Shown piece by piece: positions 1 to 10,176 of a stretch of DNA of 64,000 nucleotides; position 1 is the first letter of the stretch, and each line of letters begins with the position of its first letter. Both the position numbers and the translations under genes were made by a program. The notes beneath the pieces were generated by a model. It was not told the DNA's origin. It saw only the letters and a program-made list of their open reading frames with translations, and ran no database searches. This DNA is from Argyresthia goedartella (lineage: Eukaryota; Arthropoda; Insecta; Lepidoptera; Argyresthiidae). Location: contig OX463829.1 of the NCBI GenBank assembly GCA_949825045.1, forward strand, positions 19,810,715 to 19,874,714, in the 5' to 3' direction.

Positions 1-154
1 CATAATGTAGGATTTAAACTTTTCTTTTGAATAACTCCAAAATTACTTTAGGTATGACATTGTAGTCATTATTATTTTTACACATAAAAATAGATCCACA
101 CAAGTTTCGTCAATGTCAATGGTTTTAGTTGTCCATTTGTAGCTAATATATCAA
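1..154. other. Unassigned left edge
   Basis: AT-rich sequence before the first recognisable retrotransposon reading frame. I see no gene or repeat here. Similarity to the LINE begins around base 155, so this is probably the flank of a 5'-truncated insertion. Confidence 0.4.
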
Positions 155-2328
155 TGATTCTGTGCAAATAGCAGAACATTATCATGATGATGAGAATCTT
201 TTAATTTTCAAACGCCTCCGTAATCGTTGCACTCGCCTGTGTCGTGATTCTAAACGCCGTCATATCTACGAATGTATCGAGAGCTATACTCCAGCACAGG
301 TCTGGAAGTTCCTGAAGACCCTTGGTGTTGGTAAGTCACAGGAATTGGCAGCCGGAAATGTCGATCTCCGGGGTCTCAATAGTTTCTTTGCAACTCCCCC
401 TGTCGCGATGGACCCCCTCGTCAAGGATGCAACCCTTCGTAACCTACGGTCCAAGGCAACATCCCTCACCTCAGCATTTAATTTCATCCCTGTCGGAATC
501 GGCGCAGTAAGGAGGGCAATACTAGCAATCTCGTCGAAGGCCATAGGTGAGGACAATATATGTTCGCAGATGATAACAACTATCATTGATGTACTGTTAC
601 CTCTCATCACCCACATAATTAATGTGTCGCTTAACCAATGTTGCTACCCCAGCTAGTGGAAATTGGCACTTGTGATTCCCCTCCCCAAAACGTCTAATCC
701 CGCCTTCTTTAAAGATATCCGTCCCATTTCTATTCTGCCTATCCTCTCCAAAGTCCTGGAACCAATTGTCCACTCCCAACTCTCCTCCTACCTTTCCTCA
801 AAAATGTTACTGAATCCCCACCAATCAGGTTTCAGGCCGGGTCACAGCACTGCTCAAAGTCACTGACGACATTCAATTAGCTATGGATCAAAAGCAGCTT
901 ACGGTCCTTACACTGCTTGATTTCAGTAGCGCCTTTAACTGCGTCGATTTCGATATACTAGTCGAAATTTTAAAGTCACTTAATGTCTCCTCGCACTTTG
1001 CTCGCTGGTTTGACTCCTACCTGAGAGACCGCCAGCAACGCATTAAGTCTGAGGAGATCTCAACGGACTGGTGTGATCTCTCCGCAGGTGTTCCGCAGGG
1101 AGGCATCCTTTCTCCTCTCCTCTTCTCGGTATTCATTAACTCCATCTCTGACGTTCTTACCTCTTCTTATCATCTGTACGCAGATGACCTTCAAATATAT
1201 CGGCACTTCTCTCCGTGTGATGTGAATCTGACAGTAGAGGCGTTGAATGCTGATCTCGATAACATCAGGAAATGGGCTACCTCTTATGGTCTGCTTGTCA
1301 ACCCGGGAAAATCGCAGGCCATGATTTTGGGCACTCGTCACTCTCATAACCTAGTTCAGAAAATGCCTGTCGACCCTATAGTGTATGATGGTAACATAAT
1401 TTCATACAACGAGAAGGCCAAGAATCTTGGGGTTGTATTTGATAAATTTTTGTCCTGGTCGCCCCATGTTTGTGAGGTCAGCAGACGAGTCTTTGCGTCA
1501 TTTCACTCCCAACGGAGATTGCAGCACTTCCTGCCACAGCAGACTAAAATCACCCTTGCCCAGTCCCTCCTACTACCTTTAATCGACTATGCAGATGTTT
1601 GCTGGATCGGTGCGAACGAAGAACAACTGAACAAACTCGAACGACTTCAAAACCTCGGGATTCGGTTTGTCTTCGGGCTGCGCAAGTATGACCATGTCTC
1701 ACAGTATCGCAAGGAGTTGGGGTGGCTTCCGATCCGCCTTCGTCGTGATATGCACGTTCTCTCCTATCTGTTCAACATTTTGCGAAATCCCCGCTACCCC
1801 TCATATCTTCGAGAACGTTTCGAGTTTATTTCCTCCAGGCATAGCAACCGGAGATCCCACACGATGTCTCTTCTCTCTACTCCTCGGCATAACACTGCCG
1901 CTTACAAACACTCGTTTAGGTTAACGGCGATCCGACTGTGGCACGCACTTCCCTGCGCTATTAGAGATAGTCCCTCAATTTTCACTTTCAAGACAAGATT
2001 GAAAGAGCATTTCCTTTCTCTTTCGTGATAGGTACTTTTATATATGTATATATAAGTAGTATATATTTGATATATATAAAAAAATTTGCTGTTGTATTTT
2101 ATTTAGTATATATCATTTATTACATTATTATGTTTTAGTTGTAAACAATTAGATGTGTACAGTTTTATTGCGCACTAGGACTCTCCTGTTGCACAATTTT
2201 TCCTGTCCTACCTAGGTTTGCTGGTAGAAATCTCTCTTTAGAGATAAGCTCGCCTTTGCTCATAAAATGTTTTGTTACCTTACTATTAAGATTTCTGTGC
2301 AATAAAGAATATGAATATGAATATGAAT
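155..2328 (+). mobile_element. 5'-truncated Jockey/CR1-group LINE (element 1)
   Basis: A non-LTR retrotransposon fragment: the end of the linker upstream of reverse transcriptase, the complete reverse-transcriptase region, the C-terminal thumb-like region, a short 3'UTR and a microsatellite tail of GAATAT units (about 2306-2328). The endonuclease part is missing, as expected of 5' truncation during target-primed reverse transcription. The 3'UTR carries the hairpin ATCTCTCTTTAGAGAT at 2230-2245, also found in other LINE tails of this window (6.4, 8.9, 20.6, 30.8 kb). Clade placement as CR1-like is inferred from the YADD box, the C-terminal RLWHALP-type motif and the microsatellite tail. Confidence 0.85.
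162..2028 (+). pseudogene. Broken reverse-transcriptase ORF of LINE element 1
   Basis: Three consecutive pieces of one protein. The first (162-656) ends at an in-frame TAG at 654-656 and continues in the same frame to 866, where a small indel near 850-866 shifts the frame; the rest runs 883-2028 (about 381 codons). Visible reverse-transcriptase motifs include RPISILP near 720, the LLDFSSAFN motif A near 912-940, GVPQGGILSP near 1087 and the catalytic YADD near 1179. The C-terminal end carries RLWHALPCAIRDSPS near 1945-1980, typical of CR1/Jockey-group elements. With a stop, a frameshift and no endonuclease, the copy cannot encode a working enzyme. Confidence 0.85.
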
Positions 2329-3350
2329 TATCAAAGCAATCGCTCTCCACTTACTTGATGAGGAAACTAAAACTAATTAGCGATTTCGTAACAGCGATTT
2401 TGTCTAAAAAAATGAACAGAACTGAGCGTACAAATTTGCTAAAATAACTAGTTTTATCAGTAATCTGATGTGTTTATAATATGAGTTTAAAACAAAAAAA
2501 AATGGCCATAATTGTAAACTGAGTTGTATGGCGAATTCAAAATGGGGTGACTTTTTTCATCCAATCACTACATCGTTTTCGCCATATAATAACGTAGGTA
2601 TTACATTTTTAAAGACTACTACCTACCAGTACTCCTTACCAGTTGCTATAAGAGTGGGTCTGAGTCCAGACAAAAGTGACTCTTGTACAGAGACGCTCCA
2701 CTACTTAGCAATATATTTTTGTTCCAAACTTTTTGTGAAACTATTTACCATAATGGAAAGCCGATAAAACAAGAAAGTTTTTTACCTTATTATACCTACA
2801 CATTTTTTTGACGCAATTTATGGCAAGTTTTGGAAAAATAAAAATAAAGTTAAAAACCTTAAATACTCGAAACCCCTTAATTTTCAGATATGTTTAAATT
2901 AGCTAAAAATGTACTTTACTTGAATCCCTGATTTTATATGTATCAAATAACTAATCACCGTGTATTGGTTATCCATCGCACAACAAATCCTGTGTGTTTA
3001 GACACAATTAACAGATTTTTATCGTGCGTGTCTCAATACAACTCCATATAAAAAACCTTTAAAAAATCACGTTTCACGACCTCGTGATCTCTTGTTAACA
3101 ATAAACAAAACTCGTATCGAAATAAAGGTCATTTTGATTATGTAACACTTTAAGATTCTTTGTAAGTATACCTATATGACTGTCAGTTACGGAATTTGGA
3201 TATGGCATTAATATTCAGTTGCATGTGTGTCTATTAGATCGAAGTCTTGCTTAATATAGTTCCTCGGTAAGCTATTAAAACTCAAATCTAACAACCTGTT
3301 CCATTACTGCAACAATTGAAATATAAAGGAAAATATGATGACTATTATAT
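2329..3350. other. No gene seen
   Basis: AT-rich sequence with scattered stops in all frames. No repeat, RNA gene or convincing exon is visible. Confidence 0.4.
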
Positions 3351-3713
3351 TGGGTGCTTACCTATGAATGAATTGGCGAAAATTTCTTACAGATCCAGGC
3401 GCTCATAATTTGTGGATTTCAATAGCTATTTCCAATAATTGGTTTATTTTTGAAAAGTTGGTTTCAAGGTTTTTTCTACTATTTAAAACAAAAACAGTTT
3501 GATAACTAAAATATAATCTTGAAAATCAGTTCGTCCTAAATGTCATCCACTTTAACGATTCTCTGTCTCACCACTCGCACCACTGTCTCATTCATACACA
3601 CATTATAAAATTAGGATTTGTCATTGCTTAAAAAAATGCAAAAATGTTTGTACTTAAAATTTAGTTCTCTTAGATTTCTCTATCAAAAACGCTGATTCAT
3701 AAGTAAGCACCTA
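3351..3713. mobile_element. MITE 1, 363 bp, with terminal inverted repeats
   Basis: The left end reads TGGGTGCTTACCTATGAAT and the right end, reverse complemented, TAGGTGCTTACTTATGAAT: 17 of 19 positions match. ATAT lies on both sides (3347-3350 and 3714-3717), a possible target-site duplication, although in AT-rich DNA this could be chance. There is no transposase frame inside, so it is non-autonomous. Confidence 0.65.
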
Positions 3714-4229
3714 ATATTTGTTTATCAGATAACTAAGCAACACTGACACATCCGAAGCACATACCCGGCGGCGTCACGCTGAATATGTCGCTATTTGTAA
3801 ACTATGATTTGCATGCATGAGCGATAGACGTAGCGGGATCTGTATTAGTGACATTCAACATTCTTCGACGTATTCTCTAATAGTAGGTAGTAGAGGCGAC
3901 GTCCTCGTCGCATGAAATCTCCTGATTTCATGAGTTACACGAGCGCGTCAGATTAAGATATCGGAGATACCTTACACCTTGTCAAGTTTCTCCACCAGAT
4001 CTAAAACCCCCATTTACTGTGCTTTTTGGAAGGAGTCTTTTGCCCTTGTAAGGGATGCTTGTTATTACACTACACCTAATTAGGTGCCTACTTCCACAGA
4101 ATACATCCTACTTCAGTCATGGAGTGAACTCTGAAGCGATCGGACGCCACGCCATGCCACCTCTACTTTCGAAACGATAAACATAGCCATTGCTATGACT
4201 CTAGTACAAACTACAGTCAACAATAAAGA
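3714..4229. other. No gene; small palindromes
   Basis: No coding potential seen. A short hairpin lies at 3911-3932 (CATGAAATC, 4-base loop, GATTTCATG), beside a weaker GCGAC/GTCGC hairpin near 3896-3911. Around 3941 a CGAGCGCGTCAGATTAAG stretch resembles the start of the tandem repeat at 4842. Confidence 0.4.
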
Positions 4230-4657
4230 AAAACCGGCCAAGTGCGAGTGGGACTCGCGCACGAAGGGTTCCGTACCACCGTTCAATGGAAGCGATGGTG
4301 TTGAGTGAATAGTTTGGATTTTACACAGCAAAATATTGTTTAAAAAGTTATTGGTGCGGTTACTTTCACACTCCATGTACGTAACCAGGTGCATCCATAA
4401 GTTTGTATGTGGTATTGAAAGAATTGTTGTATGGGAGCCCCCTTAAATATTTCTTTTATCCTGTTTTTTAGTATTTGTTGTTATAGCGGCAACAGAAGTA
4501 CATAATCTATGAAAATTTCAACTCTCTAGCTAGCTAGGTTCTTGAGATACAGCCTGGTGACAGACGGACGGACGGACAGCGAAGTCTTAGTCCTTAGTCC
4601 TTTCTTTTTTAGGGTCCCGTTTGGAACCCTTCGGGTACGGAACCCTAAAAAAGAAAG
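4230..4657 (+). repeat. Dispersed repeat P, copy 1 (complete-looking)
   Basis: Starts with CGGCCAAGTGCGAGTGGGAC, has an internal ACGGACGGACGGACAGCG block and ends in GGGTACGGAACCCTAAAAAA. The same sequence recurs at 37181-37587 (minus), in two pieces at 32212-33097 (plus) and as an inner fragment at 48537-48635. Its 3' end forms a hairpin (arms 4600-4619 and 4638-4657, one mismatch). I recognise the type as a widespread lepidopteran repeat, probably a non-LTR-derived 3' region, but cannot name the family from sequence alone. Confidence 0.7.
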
Positions 4658-4841
4658 AGAAGAAGGATAAAGGTTCGCTCTTTCGCCCTTAAAAGTGAAA
4701 CTTATTCCCTTATGCTTATTTCATTGGTCTCTCTCTTCCAAAAGGGTCCTTCAAATAGTCAGTATAATACCCCTTTTAGCTTTCCATCTAGGGCCCTGCG
4801 GTTACGGCAACGAAAACTAAGTCTACACAAGTGGGATTTAA
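4658..4841. other. No gene seen
   Basis: Short spacer between two repeats without a recognisable feature. Confidence 0.3.
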
Positions 4842-5131
4842 TCGTGCGCGTCAGAATAAGCTAGGTTATCTTGAGATAAAAACAAACATGCTGATATTTT
4901 TTTAAATATACACTTTATTTAAATAACTTCGCTTGGTAAATTGAAAAAGCTCGGTTTACCTTAGACATTCCATAGAAATATAGGGTTTGTTCGTGCGCGT
5001 CAGAATAAGCTAGATTATCTTGAGATAAAAACATGCTGATATTTTTTGAAATATACACTATATTTAAATAAATTTTGCTTTGTAAATTGCAAAAGCTCGG
5101 GTTACCTTATACATTCCATAGAAATATACAA
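4842..5131 (+). repeat. Tandem duplication, about 149-bp unit, two copies
   Basis: Both units begin TCGTGCGCGTCAGAATAAGC (4842 and 4991) and end in ACATTCCATAGAAATATA. They differ by scattered substitutions and small indels (roughly 90 % alike by eye), so the duplication is not very recent. The GCGCGTCAGAATAAG start suggests a duplicated MITE-like unit. Confidence 0.75.
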
Positions 5132-5546
5132 TGTCAAAATTAGTGATTGCTCAATTTCTGTGATAGTATACACAATATTGTTAACATTTATTTACAAGTT
5201 GGAGGTATTAACTGTACGGTTGGTGCAGTTGGAGGTATTAAATGCACCGGTCGTTGTGTGAAGTAAAATTATATTTTCTAGTTTCAGTTATGTAAATGAG
5301 ATACCTACTCAGCACACGATAGCAGTGCGGAGATTCTACTCTGTTCAAATATTTCACTACTCATTGCGTTTGCGATGCCTGCGATGGATTTTTTATTCGT
5401 TTTGCAGCACTATTGATTCTAGGTGCCCAGCGAGAAAATGGGTTTTTCTTTGAATGAAAGCGTACAGACTGCTTTATAAAGTCGTCTTGAAATATGTACC
5501 TTCCTGAACGTTCACTTAAATTAAGTTTCAAAATAAATAGACATAT
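5132..5546. other. No gene seen
   Basis: AT-rich spacer. GGTGCAGTTGGAGGTATTAA and a close variant occur as a small direct repeat near 5198-5240. Nothing else stands out. Confidence 0.35.
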
Positions 5547-5902
5547 GTCACCGGAAGATAGTCAAAACTGTTAGTTGATAAACTAACGCGGTAGTTGATC
5601 AACTATCGACAGATAGTAATCCAGACCAGGGTTTAGAATTTAGAACCTAACACGAAAACTAGGCTTCGCTGCGCTCGCCTCCTCTAGTCTTCACCTAAGC
5701 TATCGCTCGCAGTGTTTGTCCTGATATTTCGTTTGCAATTCAAGTTTAAACCAGTTTACTATTTCACTGTTTTAACCGTTAGTTGATCAACTAACGCGTC
5801 ATATAGAAAGCAGTACGGTGTACGATCTGTCGATAAATGACCAACTTACGAGAAAAAAAACGTTAGTTTATCATCTAACGGTTTTGACTATCTTACGGTG
5901 AC
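5547..5902. mobile_element. MITE 2, 356 bp, with ~42-bp terminal inverted repeats
   Basis: The left end GTCACCGGAAGATAGTCAAA continues to GATAAACTAACG; the reverse complement of the right end starts GTCACCGTAAGATAGTCAAA and matches over about 39 of 42 positions. Inside lie further palindromes (GTTAGTTGATCAACTAAC near 5780). The middle (about 5643-5745) is a core CCTAACACGAA...GGCTTCGCTGCGCTCGCC...CACCTAAGCTA shared with family X and MITE 3. No transposase frame and no clear target duplication are present. Confidence 0.75.
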
Positions 5903-6326
5903 ACTTACAATATCTCTGATAAATTAGCTGTGTAAGGACAAAAAATATATAAAAATTATATAACTTTTTGACTTCACTATAAATTCAATAAAAAACGTAA
6001 CTTTCATTATGCACGCGAGGGACAGTAGAAAGTAAACACCTGTCAAATTAATCAGCATATAATTGCGGCTCCAATTTCAATGTCACGAGACGCATTGAAA
6101 TGCATGAAAGAATGTGATGTAAGTTTTACATGAATGTATGAATGTACACTATCATAGACTGAACCAGTTAGTATACTATATAGTCTCACAATCGCCAAGT
6201 TTCAGTAGCCACATACAGGAAAACATCAACAGAATAGCTTTTAACTTCATTAATATATGTCTATGCATTCCATTACATTACGATCCATTATGAATTCATA
6301 TTTCATTCCTTTGTTGTGCGTACAGC

Positions 6327-6848
6327 TGTCGTAACCATATCGTAGAATTGATTATATAATTATTATTATATCCTTAATTGCATAAAACAACAGTAAAAAC
6401 AATTGACGCAGTGGGAAATAAAATATACTAAGGCGGGCTTATTCCTAAAAGAAATCTCGTCCAGCCCACCAGTAAGTAGGTATGAGCAGTGAAATAATGC
6501 GGGTTCAGCTAATAACAAAAGATAAATATTAAACTGCACATCAAAAATATCATATATCATGAAAAACTTTCATAGAACGTAGAAATATTTTATAGTATAG
6601 GTGAGGGCTAAGGGGGCGAGCGCAGCGAAGTACCAATAGTCTTCGTGTTAGTTCGACATGTTTAACACAAAAATCACCAAGTAAAATACTGACTACAAAT
6701 GCTTTTAAAACGACAAGTTTTCGTGAAAGTCAACCATTTCTGATCATTTCATTAAATAATTGACTATATCATAAAATGGTTCGCCATTTCATGAATCCTT
6801 GGTTAGCTAATTCATGAAATGGTAAAATTCTACGATATAGCTACGACA
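6327..6848. mobile_element. MITE 3, 522 bp, with inverted repeats and shared core
   Basis: The left end TGTCGTAACCATATCGTAGA and the reverse complement of the right end TGTCGTAGCTATATCGTAGA match at 18 of 20 positions. CAGC occurs on both sides (6323-6326 and 6849-6852). The segment 6596-6665, read on the minus strand, is the same CTAACACGAAG...CTTCGCTGCGCTCGCCCCCTT core found in MITE 2 and family X. Short ATTTCATGAA-type repeats sit near the right end. A LINE 3'-end fragment is nested inside. Confidence 0.65.
6421..6475 (-). repeat. LINE 3'-end fragment nested in MITE 3
   Basis: GGCGGGCTTATTCCTAAAAG and the AAATCTCGTCCAGCCCACCAG following it match, on the minus strand, the 3'UTR hairpin region of LINE element 1 (2215-2257). 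The loop and one stem arm have diverged, and only this piece remains. Confidence 0.45.
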
Positions 6849-7639
6849 CAGCGAGCGCATAGTACCAGCGACCTTTTCGAACTTTGTTATCAAGCAAGAA
6901 GGTACAAAATCGCGGCCCATTCTGTATGGCCCCACAGATGAAGGGTTAACAACGGTAAAGTTAGAGATATTGACAGACATATTTTTACGTTCTCAGCGCT
7001 GCGGTGTAGAGACCGGCCATTTTATTAGTTCTCCATTTTATGTGCCGAGTCTGGTTTCATTAACTTCTTGAATACCACCGGCGTTAGCTAACGCCATATT
7101 TCCGCTATAGGTTTTAAATTTTATATAATATATATAAGGTTCAAAATCGCGACCCGTCCCAACTACCCTCGGTTGTTGAGAGGTTAAGTAGGCTCAACAA
7201 CTAGCTATTAGTTGTGCCAAGAGGTAATTAAAAATCAATGTTTTATGTACCGTCAGCAACGTAGTAGGTAATGAAAATTCCTATTTTTATGGACCTTTGT
7301 AGAATTTATGTAATCTGATTTGCTGTGCCGCAGTTTACACATGACCTAAGATATTAAAAATAATTTAACTGGCGCATTTTGTTTGTGAAAGGGCTAAAAA
7401 GGCCAGCTGCATCGGATTTACAAGGCAATGAACTGTGAGTTATACGAAACGTGGGTGAACGGAACTTCGTATAAAAAAAGATCGTATAATCTTCTTTTTT
7501 ATGTGGTGTTGAACCTTTCGTTGAACCTGGTTATGATGCATCTTGATTTTGAACCTCTCAGTGGCATCACAGTGGCATCACCAGGGCTTACGGTTATAAT
7601 GTCATTAAATACACTTTAAAAAAAAAAACCTGTGATGGT
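6849..7639. other. No gene seen
   Basis: The phrase AAAATCGCGRCCC occurs twice (near 6906 and 7145), and an A-rich run lies at 7617-7628, possibly the tail of an old insertion. No convincing exon is present. Confidence 0.35.
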
Positions 7640-8324
7640 AAAGTTCACAAAAAAACAAGATTGGAAGAAGCTCTAAGACTGTTCTAAACGGGACTATGGA
7701 AGGGTTAACAAACAGACAGTGGACACTGTAAAACTCTGGCAAAGGCCCTCGAAGAGGTTCGTGAAAGCACTATGGGACAAACCCATGACCAACCGCATAA
7801 AAAAGCCTTCCTATTTAATAAAAAAATATGAATTCTCGGAAGAGCTACAGAGCTGACGCCAAACTTGGAGTCAAAAAAATAACAGTATACAGCGACGGCT
7901 TAAAAAATATTGTCACACAGGGGGGAATCTACTCACCAGAACTGAACATAAAACATTCCCTATAAGCTTGGGAGAGGATACAACAGTGTTTTAAGCAGAC
8001 ACTCCCAGTCTCCTGCATGGAACAGTAAACTTAGTAGGGAGCGTAAAAGGGAGTGAAATTGTTTTTAAAACAGACAGTGCATCTCTACTTTGCGTGTTAC
8101 GAAAATCACTGACAAAATCAAAATTCTTATAAACTTCAATGTCACGAGATGCTCAATAGACTGGGAAATAATAATAAAGTCAAATTGCAGTGGGTAATAG
8201 GTCACCATAAAGGGAAACTGTGAGGGGCACAAACTTGCCAAAACAGGTGCAAGAAGAGGTGATTGAAGAACCCTCCACCTTCCTCGCTCCTATCAGCTGA
8301 AACAATACGGATAAAATTCAAAGC

Positions 8325-8373
8325 GTCCACCCTGCCCGCCCATCATAATGAATAATGGGCGGGCAGGGTGGAC
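8325..8373. repeat. Perfect 19-bp inverted repeat (hairpin)
   Basis: Arm GTCCACCCTGCCCGCCCAT at 8325-8343, an 11-base spacer, and its exact reverse complement at 8355-8373. It lies inside a decayed coding region, so it is more likely a templated inverted duplication than a functional hairpin. Confidence 0.85.
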
Positions 8374-8516
8374 TCTAAGAACACCAAATTATGTCATAAC
8401 AGATACAACCATAAATTCACGGATTACCTGATGAGACTGTCCTGATAACAGGCTACTGTACTCTTAACAGACACTTGAAAATTACAGGTGCAACAGATAG
8501 CTGGGTTCCAAACATT

Positions 8517-8546
8517 CCAAACATCCCCTATGCAGGGGATGTTTGG
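8517..8546. repeat. Perfect 12-bp inverted repeat (hairpin)
   Basis: CCAAACATCCCC at 8517-8528, loop TATGCA, then the exact complement at 8535-8546. It lies in the same decayed LINE as the 8325 hairpin. Confidence 0.8.
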
Positions 8547-8819
8547 AAGTGGATGGGACACTGGAGCACATGCTGCTTGTACGCCCGTTCACCATAGAGA
8601 CCAGGATGGCAATCCTGGGAGAAACATCGTCAACCGCAGACCTCCTCGAACATCCAGGCCTCCTCCTCCAGCTCGAGCAGGAGTTAGGATGGCTGAATTA
8701 GAAGAGTGTGTGCAGGGGACATACACATCACTTTAACAAGAGGAGGAAAAAGAAAATTATGCAGAATGTGTATAACTTTATCAAAATACTGTACCCCGCC
8801 GAAGTTCTTTGTCCAAACA

Positions 8820-9275
8820 AGATTTTCATAAAAATAGTGTGCAAAGGCGGGCTTATCTCTAGTAAGAGATCTCTTTCAGCAAACCAGGATAAAATGGGAA
8901 AGGTTATTTGCTGAGCAGCGGTAGATCTATGTGTACAACAATTTAACGAAATAAACGAGTACTTTCATACATGTTATTAATAAAATAAATTATATAATTA
9001 CTACGATATTAAACTAAATACTTATAATATACTACTACTATATTCTATACTAATAAATACTTATATGTATACTACCTATAATTTTAAACAAAGATGCTTT
9101 TTCACACGACTTTTAAATATGAGTAGGACTGTCCCTGAGGGTGCAGTGGAGTGCATTCCGCAACCGAATGACCCGGGAACTAAACCCGTGCTCATAGGAC
9201 GCGGTGTTTTGCTGTGAGGTTGCTGTGAGCATGGAAACTGCGTGAGTTTTCAGAGGTCTGCTGGAAGAATGGAAT
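8820..9275 (-). pseudogene. Minus-strand LINE 3' end (C-terminal ORF piece plus 3'UTR)
   Basis: Read on the minus strand, 9270 to about 9105 translates as TSQQNTASYEHGFSSRVIRL and LRNALHCTLRDSPT, the same C-terminal block as NTAAYKHSFRLTAIRLWHAL in LINE element 1. Farther along (8895-8845) is the conserved 3'UTR hairpin AGATCTCTTACTAGAGATAAG followed by CCCGCCTTTG. Only the last ~60 codons and the tail survive. The right edge at 9275 abuts an LTR fragment. Confidence 0.7.
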
Positions 9276-9398
9276 TACATAAGACATAGTGCGTGATGAA
9301 TATAAATATACCTTATCTGTGACGGTCGTCAACTTATCTTAACATTACGTGGAAATAGATATTTCCGCATATCTGTGGCGGGCGTATGTGCCGGCACA
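9276..9398 (-). mobile_element. LTR fragment (left, minus-strand element)
   Basis: On the minus strand this starts TGTGCCGGCACATACG, the same start as the LTR ending at 12666, and continues with the shared CATCACGCACTATGTCTTAT stretch. It carries a ~55-bp extra segment relative to the right copy, flanked by TCTGTGACGGTCG/TCTGTGGCGGGCG. It is cut off at 9276, where the LINE remnant begins. Confidence 0.55.
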
Positions 9399-9417
9399 GA
9401 TACTCCCCCCTTTAGGG
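9399..9417 (-). other. Polypurine tract next to the LTR
   Basis: The minus strand reads CTAAAGGGGGGAGTATC immediately before the LTR start at 9398. A purine run abutting the 3' LTR is the plus-strand priming site of LTR retrotransposons, which fixes this element on the minus strand. Confidence 0.55.
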
Positions 9418-10086
9418 AAAAAAATAAATGAATGTACTTATAACAATGGATAAAATCTAAGTTAGATACCATAACAAACTTATATCAACTGCAATAATAA
9501 CTAATAGTATTTTAATAAACATAAATCAGATAGTAATAGCGCATACTTCAACTTAATCTAAAGGTAAATCTTACACGAATTAGAAAAATAAAGGAACTAC
9601 AGTTGTGTGAATTCTACATAAGTTTAAAGAATTACTTAATATTTACCTACAGGCAAGTCTTGTGTCTGGCCGCAAACTACATAAAATAAACTAAAAACTA
9701 GAAAACAGAAAAACAATAGGAAAATGGGGCTTCGCGGTTAGTAAACTAACCTAACCTATAACTGGAAAAGATCCGCAGGAGAGTCGCCTGATGCTGCAGC
9801 CGCCCATGTTTTTCAGGAATCGATGAGCCAATTTACAACGCACGTCGTTGAACTTGTAATCACTGTTTGTTTATAATTGCGACCGTACCTACACAAGGAT
9901 AATTGTGCTGAATCAGCGTCAGCATTAAATCTGTAACCTTGGCTGTAGGCAGTCAATGATCTCGTACGTCATATGTACGTGCATGCTCTTCACTCTTGAG
10001 TGAATATTAAGTTGTCGATTGATGAAATTTGTGTGCCTAAAAACCTTGGGATTTGGCAACATAGGGCACATCTTGTACACCAATCG
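9418..10086. other. Probable remnant of LTR-element interior, no frame left
   Basis: AT-rich between the polypurine tract and the TA microsatellite. I see no gag, protease, polymerase or integrase motif. TAACCTAACCTATAAC near 9745 also occurs near 36575 and 36700. Confidence 0.35.
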
Positions 10087-10088
10087 TT

Positions 10089-10147
<59 letters not shown>

Positions 10148-10153
10148 CTCTCT
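10087..10153. repeat. TA microsatellite with CT end
   Basis: About 27 TA units with one TG interruption, ending in a short run of CT. It lies immediately before the 5'-truncated LINE copy A. Confidence 0.9.
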
Positions 10154-10176
10154 CTTCAGTGATTTGATTATTCTTC

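Larger units (their letters stand above)
7640..8740 (+). pseudogene. Decayed LINE with RNase H domain and C-terminal cysteine region
   Basis: Conceptual translation in shifting frames gives an RNase H signature: VYSDG followed by GGIYSPELNIKHSL (about 7888-7965), FKTDSASLLCVLRKSL (about 8069-8115), then KVKLQWVIGHHKG (about 8180-8215). Further on lie TGYCTLNRHLKI and a PEH-less remnant of the C-terminal cysteine region (about 8450-8600). This order (RNase H, then the TGHC-type tail) is known from R1/I-group non-LTR elements. Frameshifts and stops are everywhere. Two perfect inverted duplications (8325-8373 and 8517-8546) interrupt it. Confidence 0.7.

Noticed and set aside
8488..8914. Plus-strand frames suggesting a small gene
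   Set aside because: They lie over the decayed end of one LINE and the reversed tail of another; the composition follows from those repeats.
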